Shown in pieces: positions 40,517 through 48,102 of a DNA stretch of 64,000 bases; position 1 is the first letter of the stretch; each line of letters begins with the position of its first letter. This DNA comes from Terrabacter sp040702505 (GTDB taxonomy: Bacteria; Actinomycetota; Actinomycetes; Actinomycetales; Dermatophilaceae), in the NCBI RefSeq assembly GCF_040702505.1, contig NZ_JBFBLC010000002.1:248001-312000 (forward strand), in the 5' to 3' direction. The position numbers were made by a program, and so were the translations under genes. Below the pieces are notes generated by a model. It made no database searches. It was not told the DNA's origin and worked only from the letters and a program-made list of their open reading frames with translations.

Positions 40517-41896
40517 TCAAGCGTGTGCGTGCAGGGGCTTACCCGCCAAGGCCAAGTGTGCCTCGCCGAGTGCTTCGTTCTGCGTGGGGTGTGCGTGGAT
40601 GAGACCGGAGACGTCCTCGGGGTGCGCCTCCCAGTTGACGATGAGCTGCGCCTCGCCGATCTGCTCGCCCATCCGGGCACCGATCATGTGGACGCCGACG
40701 ACCGGTCCGTCGACCTGGCGAACGAGCTTGACGAAGCCCTGCGTGCCGAGGATCTGGGACTTGCCGTTGCCGCCGAGGTTGTACTCGTAGGTTGCGACGT
40801 CGCCGTAGGTCTCGCGGGCCTGCGCCTCGGTGAGCCCGACGCTCGCGATCTCGGGGTCGCAGTAGGTGACGCGCGGGATCCCGCTCTCCTGGATGGGCGC
40901 CGGCGCCAGGCCGGCGATCTCCTCGGCGACGAAGATGCCCTGGGCGAAGCCGCGGTGCGCCAGCTGCAGGCCGGGCACGATGTCGCCGACGGCGTAGACG
41001 CCCGGCACGCCGGTGCGCAGGCGCTCGTCGGTGGGCACGAAGCCGCGGTCGACGGTGACGCCCGCCGCCTCGAAGCCCAGGCCCTCGGTGACCGGCCCGC
41101 GGCCGACGGCCACGAGCAGCAGGTCGGCTTCGATGGTCTCGCCCGACTCCAGCGCGACGGTGACGACCTCGCCCTGCTGCGTCGCCCCCGCGAAGCGCGC
41201 GCCGGTCTTGAAGGTGATCTTGCGCTTGCGGAACGAGCGCTCGAGCTGCTTGCTGATGGCCTCGTCCTCGGCCGCCACCAGCCGCGGGAGCGCCTCGACG
41301 ATGGTGACCTCCGAGCCGAAGCTCTTGAAGACAGAGGCGAACTCGACACCGATGACGCCGCCGCCGAGCACGACGACGCGCGCCGGGACGTGGTCGATCG
41401 ACAGGGCCTGCTCGCTCGTCATGATGCGGCCGCCGATCTCGAGCCCGGGCAGCGACTTGGCGTAGCTGCCCGTGGCGAGCACGACGTTGCGGCCGGTGAG
41501 ACGGCGCTCGCCGACGACGACGGTGTGGGGGCCGTCCAGGGCGCCGGTGCCCTCGACGTAGTCGATCTTCGCGGCCTTCACCAGACCCTGCAGGCCCTTG
41601 TAGAGGCGGCCGATGACGCCGTCCTTGTAGGCGTTGACACCCGACATGTCGACCGACTCGAAGGTGGTCTTGACGCCGAAAGAGGCTCCGTCGCGGGCGA
41701 CGTCGGCGACCTCCGCAGCGTGGAGCAGCGCCTTGGTCGGGATGCAGCCCTGGTGCAGGCACGTGCCGCCCAGCCGGCCCTTCTCGACGAGCGCGACCGA
41801 GAGCCCGAGCTCCGCCGACCGCAGGGCACAGGCGTAGCCGCCGGACCCTCCACCGAGAATGACGACGTCGTAGTCGCCTGCGGCATCAGCCGGCAT
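40517..41896 (-). CDS. lpd: Dihydrolipoyl dehydrogenase (E3)
   Basis: The 459-residue FAD enzyme reoxidises the lipoyl groups of SucB and of glycine-cleavage H protein. It has an FAD site VVILGGGSGGYACA (residues 11-24) and the redox-active disulfide C46/C51 (GGTCLHQGCIPTK). The NAD site is VVLGGGVIGVEFASVF, and the catalytic His-Glu pair is H436/E441 (HAHPTQNE). The ATG at 41896 has AGGAG 9 nt upstream; the ATG at 41902 is closer than ideal. It heads the lpd-sucB-epimerase operon. The 199-nt region upstream holds no clear promoter or structure that I can identify. Confidence 0.95.
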   Translation of the reverse strand: MPADAAGDYDVVILGGGSGGYACALRSAELGLSVALVEKGRLGGTCLHQGCIPTKALLHAAEVADVARDGASFGVKTTFESVDMSGVNAYKDGVIGRLYKGLQGLVKAAKIDYVEGTGALDGPHTVVVGERRLTGRNVVLATGSYAKSLPGLEIGGRIMTSEQALSIDHVPARVVVLGGGVIGVEFASVFKSFGSEVTIVEALPRLVAAEDEAISKQLERSFRKRKITFKTGARFAGATQQGEVVTVALESGETIEADLLLVAVGRGPVTEGLGFEAAGVTVDRGFVPTDERLRTGVPGVYAVGDIVPGLQLAHRGFAQGIFVAEEIAGLAPAPIQESGIPRVTYCDPEIASVGLTEAQARETYGDVATYEYNLGGNGKSQILGTQGFVKLVRQVDGPVVGVHMIGARMGEQIGEAQLIVNWEAHPEDVSGLIHAHPTQNEALGEAHLALAGKPLHAHA

Positions 41897-42083
41897 GTGC
41901 ATGTGCTCCTTCGGGTGAGTTGCGTGCTCCCGCGGTCCAGCAGGCAGCAGGCCGGGGGAGGCAGGGCATGCGGGCGACCGTGGAGGCTGGGGGTGCAAGA
42001 GCATCTTGTCATTGATCGCGAAGGACGTCACAGGCAGGTCACGGCTGCCGGCGTGCTCCGGCCCGGTGCACGGCTCCAGCACG

Positions 42084-42089
42084 TACAGT
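42084..42089 (+). promoter_or_regulatory. -10 hexamer of a small conserved gene (leaderless)
   Basis: TACAGT lies 6 nt before the ATG at 42096. Confidence 0.6.
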
Positions 42090-42095
42090 GCCGCC

Positions 42096-42443
42096 ATGGG
42101 CTGGTTCTCACGGCGCGGGGGGCGCACCGGAGCGGGCCGTGCCGTCCGCTCCGACGGGCCGAGGATGCAGATCGACCGCAAGGCGGTCGAGCAGCACCTG
42201 CGTTCCTTCGTCGACTCGCACCTCGGGGTCGAGGCCTACGTCGAGCCCGCCACGAGCGTCACGACGACGACCATCGTGCTCATCGCCTGGGACGGCGAGT
42301 GGACCCGCCGCGCGGTGGGCTCGCCGAAGGAGGGCTTCGAGGTCAGCCAGCGACTCGGCATCCCCGTCTACGACGTCAACCAGACCGGCTACCCCAACCG
42401 GATGAGAGAGTGGAACAAGCGTCGGCGCCAGGGAGACGCCTGA
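42096..42443 (+). CDS. Small conserved-looking soluble protein, unknown function
   Basis: The 115-residue protein has a basic N-terminus (residues 1-20) followed by a compact domain. A tryptophan-rich stretch (LIAWDGEWTRR), the loop GIPVYDVNQTGYPNRMREW and a basic tail stand out. No family is recognised; the pattern is that of a well-folded housekeeping protein. The ATG is fixed by the TACAGT box 6 nt upstream. It is divergent from lpd and precedes the DUF5302 gene. Confidence 0.65.
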   Translation: MGWFSRRGGRTGAGRAVRSDGPRMQIDRKAVEQHLRSFVDSHLGVEAYVEPATSVTTTTIVLIAWDGEWTRRAVGSPKEGFEVSQRLGIPVYDVNQTGYPNRMREWNKRRRQGDA

Positions 42444-42594
42444 CCGCGACGCCGCCACGACACCAGCACGACACCGCCACGACACGGCATACGGCTCGGG
42501 GCAAACGAGTGGACCGCGGCGACGTTCGCTGACAGGGTCGGGCATGTCCACTCCGGCCGGATACGGCGCCACAGCGACACAGGAGGTTCTCGAC

Positions 42595-42786
42595 ATGGCG
42601 AAGCAGGACGATGCGCCCAGCGGACCGAGCGAGGAGATGAAGGCCAAGTTCCGGGCCGCCCTCGACAAGAAGCACGCCCACGGCGGCAAGGACGTCTCCG
42701 ACGACCACGACCGCACCAAGGTGCACGGCGGCGGCCACGGCCCGGCCAAGGCGCAGCAGATGTTCCGCCGCAAGTCCGGCGGCTGA
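42595..42786 (+). CDS. DUF5302 family small protein
   Basis: This 63-residue, highly charged and probably disordered protein has the block SEEMKAKFRAALDKKHAH that marks the actinobacterial DUF5302 family; its function is unknown. The ATG at 42595 has AGGAGG 8 nt upstream. An in-frame ATG at 42544, 17 codons earlier, lies 5 nt after a CAGGGT -10-like box, so a longer product from a leaderless message is conceivable. Confidence 0.75.
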   Translation: MAKQDDAPSGPSEEMKAKFRAALDKKHAHGGKDVSDDHDRTKVHGGGHGPAKAQQMFRRKSGG

Positions 42787-42802
42787 CGGCAGGCCGCACA
42801 CA

Positions 42803-42838
42803 CGAGAGGCCACGTTCCGGCGGGAACGTGGCCTCTCG
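42803..42838. terminator. Terminator between DUF5302 and pepA
   Basis: A perfect 16-bp stem (core GAGAGGCCACGTTCC, loop GGCG) lies 16 nt past the DUF5302 stop and 14 nt past the convergent pepA stop. Confidence 0.9.
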
Positions 42839-42852
42839 GCGTACGGGGGTCC

Positions 42853-44346
42853 TCAGACGTAGGACTCGGCGAGCCCGACCAGGGTGCGCACGCCGAAGCC
42901 GGTGCCGCCCTTGGGCCAGTAGCCGGTGGGCGCCTTGTCGTTGAAGGCGGGCCCGGCGATGTCGAGGTGGCTCCACGGGATGCCCTCGCCGACGAACTCG
43001 TTGAGGAAGATCCCGGCCGTGAGCATGCCGCCCTCGGCCCCGCCCTTGTGGGCGATGTCGGCGTTGATCGACTCGAGGGCCGGTCGCAGCTCCTTCGGGA
43101 GCGGCATCGGCCACATCGCCTCGCCGACGGCCGTGGCCGCGTCGAGCACCCGGGTGCGGAACGCGTCGTCGTTGCCCATCACGGCAGCGGTGTTGGCGAG
43201 TGCCACGACCTGGGCCCCGGTGAGCGTCGCGATGTCGACGATGGCGTCGGGCGAGGACTCGGAGGCCAGGGCGATGCAGTCGCCGAGGACCATGCGGCCC
43301 TCGGCGTCGGTGTTGAGCACCTCGACCGTCTTGCCGCCGCGCATCGTCACGACGTCGCTGGGGCGCTGCGCCGTGGCGCTCGGCATGTTCTCGGCGAGGC
43401 CGAGGTAGCCGGTGATGGCAATGGGCAGGCCGAGCTCGGCGATGGCGAGGACGGCACCGGCGACGGCAGCGGCACCGGCCAGGTCGCACTTCATCGTCAG
43501 CATGCCGTTCGCCGGCTTGATGCACAGGCCGCCGGAGTCGAAGGTGATTCCCTTGCCGACGAAGGCGATCGAGGCCTTCGGGCGGGACGGGCTGTAGCTG
43601 AGGACGGCGATCCGCGGGTCATTGGCCGAGCCCTGGCCGACGCCGACCGTCCCGCCGAAGCCGCCCGCGCGCAGCGCCTTCATGTCGTAGGACTTGAGCT
43701 TGACCTTGGTGCCCTTGAACTTCTCGGCGAGGGAGTCCACGAACGTCTCGGGGTAGAGCAGGTTCGGGGGCAGGTTGACGAGGTCGCGGGTGTAGGCGAC
43801 CGCCTCACCGATGGCAGCGGCCCGCTTGACCACCTTGCGCGAGGTCGAGTCGGCCGGCCCGACCAGGGTGACCGTCTCGACGGCGTCGGTGCTCGTCGTG
43901 CCGGCCTTGGAGACGGCGTATGCCCCGAGCGCCGCACCGTCGGCCACGGCCGACACGAGCTCGACCGACGTGCCCGGCACGACGACGGCGACCTTCTCCT
44001 TCTTGCTGAGCGACCGGATCGCCGCACCGATCCCCTTGCGCACGTCCTCGAGAGCCGTCGGGTCCGGCGTGGAGTCGGCCTTCAGCTGGCCGATGCCGGC
44101 CAGCACGACGAGACGCGCGGAGACGTCGGGCACGGCGGCGAGGGTGGTGACCTCGCCGACCTTGCCTGCGAGTCCGAGGTCGGCGACGACCGAGGTCAGG
44201 TGCGAGAGCGCCTTGCGGGGGAGGTCGTGACCGGGCGCCAGGGCGGCGGTGCCCTCCCCGGACGGGTCGGCGGCGACCAGCGCGACGACGAGGGCGTCGG
44301 CTGCGGTGTCGGCCGCCGAGCGGTTCGAGATGGTGAGGTTGGCCAC
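42853..44346 (-). CDS. pepA: Leucyl (cytosol) aminopeptidase, M17 family
   Basis: The 497-residue di-metal aminopeptidase removes N-terminal residues from cytoplasmic peptides. The catalytic C-terminal half carries VGKGITFDSGGLCIKPANGM (metal lysine and aspartate), MKCDLAGAAAVAG, and the signature NTDAEGRMVLGD. A less conserved N-terminal macro-like domain covers about residues 1-165. The GTG start at 44346 has AAAGGAG 7 nt upstream. It is divergent from gcvT, which matches the order in M. tuberculosis (pepB near gcvT) from memory. Confidence 0.94.
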   Translation of the reverse strand: MANLTISNRSAADTAADALVVALVAADPSGEGTAALAPGHDLPRKALSHLTSVVADLGLAGKVGEVTTLAAVPDVSARLVVLAGIGQLKADSTPDPTALEDVRKGIGAAIRSLSKKEKVAVVVPGTSVELVSAVADGAALGAYAVSKAGTTSTDAVETVTLVGPADSTSRKVVKRAAAIGEAVAYTRDLVNLPPNLLYPETFVDSLAEKFKGTKVKLKSYDMKALRAGGFGGTVGVGQGSANDPRIAVLSYSPSRPKASIAFVGKGITFDSGGLCIKPANGMLTMKCDLAGAAAVAGAVLAIAELGLPIAITGYLGLAENMPSATAQRPSDVVTMRGGKTVEVLNTDAEGRMVLGDCIALASESSPDAIVDIATLTGAQVVALANTAAVMGNDDAFRTRVLDAATAVGEAMWPMPLPKELRPALESINADIAHKGGAEGGMLTAGIFLNEFVGEGIPWSHLDIAGPAFNDKAPTGYWPKGGTGFGVRTLVGLAESYV

Positions 44347-44463
44347 GAAGGACTCCTTTGGTGTCAGGTGCTTCCGGGCGCACGTCGCAGCGCGTCCTCG
44401 GGGCGGGTGGTGCGAGTGGCAGCGTTCGATAGTAACGAGCGCGGACGGCATACCCGGTGGCGG

Positions 44464-44469
44464 TAGGTT
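44464..44469 (+). promoter_or_regulatory. -10 hexamer of gcvT (leaderless)
   Basis: TAGGTT lies 7 nt before the ATG at 44477. A leaderless message leaves no room for a glycine riboswitch. Confidence 0.6.
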
Positions 44470-44476
44470 GACGCCC

Positions 44477-45595
44477 ATGACGACAGCGACGTCGGGGACG
44501 ACCTCCCCGCTGACCTCACCCCTGCACGACCGCCACGTCGCCCTCGGCGCCAAGATGGCCGACTTCGGCGGCTGGGACATGCCGATCGAGTACCCCGGCG
44601 GCGGCGTCGTCGCCGAGCACACCGCGGTGCGCGAGCGCGTGGGGGTCTTCGACGTCAGCCACCTCGGCAAGGCGTCGGTGACCGGTCCGGGGGCCGCCGA
44701 CTTCGTCAACTCCTGCTTCACCAACGACGTGCGCCGCATCCAGCCGGGCTCGGCGCAGTACACCCTCTGCTGCGACGAGTCGGGCGGTGTCGTCGACGAC
44801 CTCATCGTCTACCTGAAGTCCGACGACGACGTCTTCCTCATCCCCAACGCCGCCAACACGGCCGAGGTCGTCCGCCGTCTGCAGGCAGCCGCGCCGGAGG
44901 GCATCACCGTCACCAACCTGCACCGCGACTACGGCGTCATCGCCGTCCAGGGGCGGGAGAGCGACGAGGTGCTGCAGTCGCTCGGGCTGCCCACCGGGCA
45001 CGACTACATGTCCTTCGTCGAGGCCGACTGGCAGGGCCGGCCCGTCATCGTGTGCCGCACCGGCTACACCGGCGAGCGCGGCTACGAGCTCGTCCCGCGC
45101 TGGGACGACGCGCCGGCGCTCTGGGACGCCCTCCTCGAGGCGATGACCCCCTTCGACGGCAAGCCCTGCGGGCTGGGCGCCCGCGACACCCTGCGGACCG
45201 AGATGGGCTACCCCCTCCACGGCCAGGACCTCTCGCTGCAGATCTCGCCCGTGCAGGCGCGGGCCGGTTGGGCCGTCGGCTGGAAGAAGGACACCTTCTG
45301 GGGCAAGCCGGCGCTGGAGTCCGAGCGCGCCGACCCGACGCGTCTGATGCGCGGCCTGCTCGTCACGGGACGCGGCATCCCGCGGGCCCACTGCACCGTG
45401 TCCTTCGAGGGCGCCGCCGCGGGCGAGGTCACCTCCGGCACGTTCTCTCCCACGCTGAAGCAGGGCATTGCCCTGGCGCTGCTCGCCCCGGGCATCGCCG
45501 ACGGGGCGACGGTCGAGATCGACGTGCGCGGCCGGACGCTGCCGGCGACGGTGGTCAAGCCGCCGTTCGTGCAGGTGCAGACCCGCCAGGCCTGA
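44477..45595 (+). CDS. gcvT: Aminomethyltransferase, glycine cleavage T protein
   Basis: The 372-residue folate enzyme takes the aminomethyl group from lipoylated H protein and releases ammonia and methylene-tetrahydrofolate. Diagnostic blocks are GAKMADFGGWDMPIEYP, VGVFDVSHLGK, DVRRIQPGSAQYTL, CRTGYTGERGYEL and GLGARDTLRTEMGYPLHGQD. gcvH and gcvP are not in the window. The lipoyl genes lipA/lipB and lpd at 31-42 kb also serve this system. The start is set by the TAGGTT box 7 nt upstream. The gene is convergent with cobS. Confidence 0.95.
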   Translation: MTTATSGTTSPLTSPLHDRHVALGAKMADFGGWDMPIEYPGGGVVAEHTAVRERVGVFDVSHLGKASVTGPGAADFVNSCFTNDVRRIQPGSAQYTLCCDESGGVVDDLIVYLKSDDDVFLIPNAANTAEVVRRLQAAAPEGITVTNLHRDYGVIAVQGRESDEVLQSLGLPTGHDYMSFVEADWQGRPVIVCRTGYTGERGYELVPRWDDAPALWDALLEAMTPFDGKPCGLGARDTLRTEMGYPLHGQDLSLQISPVQARAGWAVGWKKDTFWGKPALESERADPTRLMRGLLVTGRGIPRAHCTVSFEGAAAGEVTSGTFSPTLKQGIALALLAPGIADGATVEIDVRGRTLPATVVKPPFVQVQTRQA

Positions 45596-45603
45596 TCGAC
45601 GAG

Positions 45604-45634
45604 CGGCCCCGGCGCGCAGGCCGCGCCGGGGCCG
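45604..45634. terminator. Terminator between gcvT and cobS
   Basis: A perfect 13-bp stem (CGGCCCCGGCGCG, loop CAGGC, CGCGCCGGGGCCG) lies 8 nt after the gcvT stop, between convergent genes. Confidence 0.85.
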
Positions 45635-45657
45635 ACGCTCGGCCTCTGGCTCGCCGC

Positions 45658-46464
45658 TCAGGCGAGCGACAGCGCGATCGTGGCCGCGACGAGGCCCACG
45701 GCCAGGGACACCTCGATGGCTGCACCGATGACGTCGCCGGTGATACCGCCGAGGCGGCGCACGGCATGGCGGCGCGTCGCGAGCGCGCCACCCACCGCGG
45801 CCACCACGACCGCCGCGGACAGGGCCGCGCCGAGCCACCAGGTGCTCGAGCCGTGGCGCGCCAGGTGGGCCGCGAGCAGGCCGGCAAGGGCCGCAAGGGT
45901 CGCCACGCCGACCGACGCAGCGACCAGCTGGGCGCGGCCGACCGTGCCGGCCACCCCTTGGCCGAGACCCTCCGGACGAGCGGGGGGTATGCCGTCCCGC
46001 GCGCACACGGCGCACGCGAGCCGGCTTGCGGCGAGCGCCACGACCGCCAGCGCGGTCCCCACGGGGTCACGCAGAAGGGTCGTGAGGCAGGCGGCGTCGA
46101 GGAGCAGCACCAGCACGAGGGCGGCGGCCCCGGCCGGTCCGGTGTCGCCCCGCCGCATCACCGCGAGGGAGCGCTCCCGGTCGTGGCCGGACGTCAGGCC
46201 GTCGGCCAGGTCGGCGAGGCCGTCGAGGTGCAGGGCCCGGGACTGCAGTGTGGTCACGGTCAGCGCGAGGGTGGCTGCGACTGCCGCAGGCAGCAGGCCC
46301 GTGCCCACGACGAGGGCGAGCACGACCCAGGCGAGACCGGCGCCCACGGTCGTCGCCGGTGCGAGCAGCATGGCGAGACCCGTGACACGACGGTCGACGT
46401 GCTCCGGCGCACGGACCGGCAGCGCCGTGAACGTGCCGACGGCGAAGCGCCAGGCGTCACGCAT
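45658..46464 (-). CDS. cobS: Adenosylcobinamide-GDP ribazoletransferase (CobS)
   Basis: The 268-residue inner-membrane enzyme joins adenosylcobinamide-GDP to alpha-ribazole in the last steps of coenzyme B12 assembly. It has about six membrane helices and the family motif HLDGLADLADGLTSGHDRERSLAVMRRGDTGPAGA. The sequence ends with GGITGDVIGAAIEVS. The ATG overlaps the cobU end by 8 nt. It is the last gene of the riboswitch-controlled B12 operon; cobT, which makes the ribazole donor, is not in the window. Confidence 0.93.
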   Translation of the reverse strand: MRDAWRFAVGTFTALPVRAPEHVDRRVTGLAMLLAPATTVGAGLAWVVLALVVGTGLLPAAVAATLALTVTTLQSRALHLDGLADLADGLTSGHDRERSLAVMRRGDTGPAGAAALVLVLLLDAACLTTLLRDPVGTALAVVALAASRLACAVCARDGIPPARPEGLGQGVAGTVGRAQLVAASVGVATLAALAGLLAAHLARHGSSTWWLGAALSAAVVVAAVGGALATRRHAVRRLGGITGDVIGAAIEVSLAVGLVAATIALSLA

Positions 46465-47158
46465 CGCGCGTGCCGGACGCGTGGTCGCGGGTCTCGCCTC
46501 GAACGTCGGGGTCACCGGGCGTGATGGGCACGACGGGGACGACGGGGACGACGGGCGAGTCGCTGAGGTCGAGGACGCGGCCGGCGACGACGAGGTGCAC
46601 GTGGCGCGCCACCGAGGAGACGCGGGCGTTGAGGCGCCCGAGCTCGTCCTGGAAGAACCGGCCCGAAGCCGTCGTCGGCACGAGTGACCAGCCGACCTCG
46701 TTCGTGACCACCACGACGGGCAGCGTTGCCGCGCAGAGGGACTCGACCAGGCGGTCCTCCTCCTGCCGGACGGCCGCCGCAGCTGCCTCGAGGTCGTCCC
46801 AGCCCACTTCGTCGACCACGGCGGTGAGCCAGGTGCCCAGGCAGTCCACGAGGACGGGCCCTGTCGCGGCGGAGACGGCGCCGGCCACGTCGGTGGTCTC
46901 GAGCGTCCGCCACGAGGACGGGCGGCGCTGCCGGTGACCCTCGACCCGGCGACGCCACTCCGCATCGTCCGGTCCTGCAGGCCCCGACGTGCCGGAGTCG
47001 GCAACCGGCTGCCCGGTCGCGACGTAGGTGACGCCCGACCGGTGGGAGAGCAGGTCCTCGGCGTGCCGGCTCTTGCCGCTGCGGACCGGGCCGGTCACGA
47101 GCGTCGTGGTCCACGCCCGGGCGGTGCCGGGCAGGCCTGAGACCTCGTGCCGGCTCAT
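46457..47158 (-). CDS. cobU: Adenosylcobinamide kinase/guanylyltransferase (CobU)
   Basis: The 233-residue enzyme phosphorylates adenosylcobinamide and attaches GMP. It has a P-loop GPVRSGKSRHAE (residues 23-34), VTYVATGQ, RRVEGHRQRRPSSWRTLE (the catalytic His region) and VLVDCLGTWLTAVV. NEVGWSLVP and FQDELGRLNA close the fold. A VVPVVPVVP stretch near the C-terminus comes from a 9-nt repeat at about 46.53 kb. The ATG overlaps the S-component stop by 4 nt. It works directly before CobS in salvage of imported cobinamide. Confidence 0.93.
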   Translation of the reverse strand: MSRHEVSGLPGTARAWTTTLVTGPVRSGKSRHAEDLLSHRSGVTYVATGQPVADSGTSGPAGPDDAEWRRRVEGHRQRRPSSWRTLETTDVAGAVSAATGPVLVDCLGTWLTAVVDEVGWDDLEAAAAAVRQEEDRLVESLCAATLPVVVVTNEVGWSLVPTTASGRFFQDELGRLNARVSSVARHVHLVVAGRVLDLSDSPVVPVVPVVPITPGDPDVRGETRDHASGTRDA

Positions 47159-48102
47159 GCCAGGCCTCGCGACTCCGTGTGGGCTGTGGAGGCGGTGGAG
47201 CCCGTGGAGTCCGAGGGCGTCGAGGCCACAGAGGCGGCGGAAGCGGCAGCGTCGGTCGGGGTGGCCGAGGTGGGCGAGGTGGCCGAGGTGCCTGTCGGGA
47301 CCGTGGGCTCGAAGTGCACCGGCACGCCGAACGCCGCGCGCCGGGCACCGCGGCGGAAGACCCGCAGCAGCGCCGGCCCGGCGAGCAGGACCAGCAGGGC
47401 GTTGAGCACGCCACGGGGAAGGTCCCAGCCGAGCGAGGTGGCCAGGTAGAAGACGGCGTAGTGCGCCAGGTTCTCCGACAGCGGGGCGCCCGGCACGAAG
47501 CTCATCCCGGCCGGTCCGCCGGCGCCGACGAACGGCCAGAACCACAGGTTCATGAAGGCCCCGAAGGCCAGCCCCGTCACGAGGGCGTAGGCGGCGAGGA
47601 CCCATCGCTCGGCGCGGCTCCCGGCCCGTACCGGCAGCAGCCCGGCGCCGAGCCCGATGCCGCCGGCGCAGATCATCTGGAAGGGCAGCCAGGGTCCGAC
47701 CCCACCCGTCAGCAGTGCCCCCGTGGTGACGGCGAGCGCGCCGGCGACGAAGCCGACGCCGGGTCCGAGGACGCAGCCGGCGACGATGACGACGAAGAAC
47801 ATCGGCTCGAGACCTGCGGTGCCGGCGCTGAGCAGGCGCAGCCCACCGCCGGCTGCGGCGGCCACCCCGAGCACGGCGATGGTCTTGGGCTCGAGCCGGC
47901 CGGCCGTCACCTCGGCGAGGCAGACGACGGCGAGCAGGCCGAGCAGGACGGCGAAGAACCAGGGGGCGTCGTGGCCGTGGTCGCGCGCGACGTCGCTGCT
48001 GACGAAGAAGGGCCAGGTGAAGGCGACCAGGCCGACGAGGCCGGCCAGGCACACGGCCGCTGCGGCCGGCCAGCGCAGCGGGATGACCCGCCGGCCGGTC
48101 AT
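47155..48102 (-). CDS. ECF transporter S component, probably for cobalamin or cobinamide
   Basis: This 315-residue integral membrane protein has about seven helices, longer than a minimal S component because of an extra N-terminal helix. The GCVLGPGVGFVAGALAVTTGALLTGGVGPWLPFQM stretch matches the ECF-S family. The last 45 residues are almost entirely Ser/Thr/Ala (SATSPTSATPTDAAASAAS), an odd soluble tail. Specificity for B12 or cobinamide is inferred from the riboswitch and from cobU-cobS in the same operon. It overlaps the ATPase and cobU genes by 4 nt each. Confidence 0.82.
   Translation of the reverse strand: MTGRRVIPLRWPAAAAVCLAGLVGLVAFTWPFFVSSDVARDHGHDAPWFFAVLLGLLAVVCLAEVTAGRLEPKTIAVLGVAAAAGGGLRLLSAGTAGLEPMFFVVIVAGCVLGPGVGFVAGALAVTTGALLTGGVGPWLPFQMICAGGIGLGAGLLPVRAGSRAERWVLAAYALVTGLAFGAFMNLWFWPFVGAGGPAGMSFVPGAPLSENLAHYAVFYLATSLGWDLPRGVLNALLVLLAGPALLRVFRRGARRAAFGVPVHFEPTVPTGTSATSPTSATPTDAAASAASVASTPSDSTGSTASTAHTESRGLA

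Noticed and set aside
41897..42095. A riboswitch or small RNA in the 199-nt lpd upstream region
   Set aside because: I found no conserved riboswitch core or strong stem; only the promoter of the rightward gene is evident.
44347..44476. A glycine riboswitch before gcvT
   Set aside because: The spacer is only 130 nt and the TAGGTT box 7 nt before the ATG indicates a leaderless message, leaving no room for the element.
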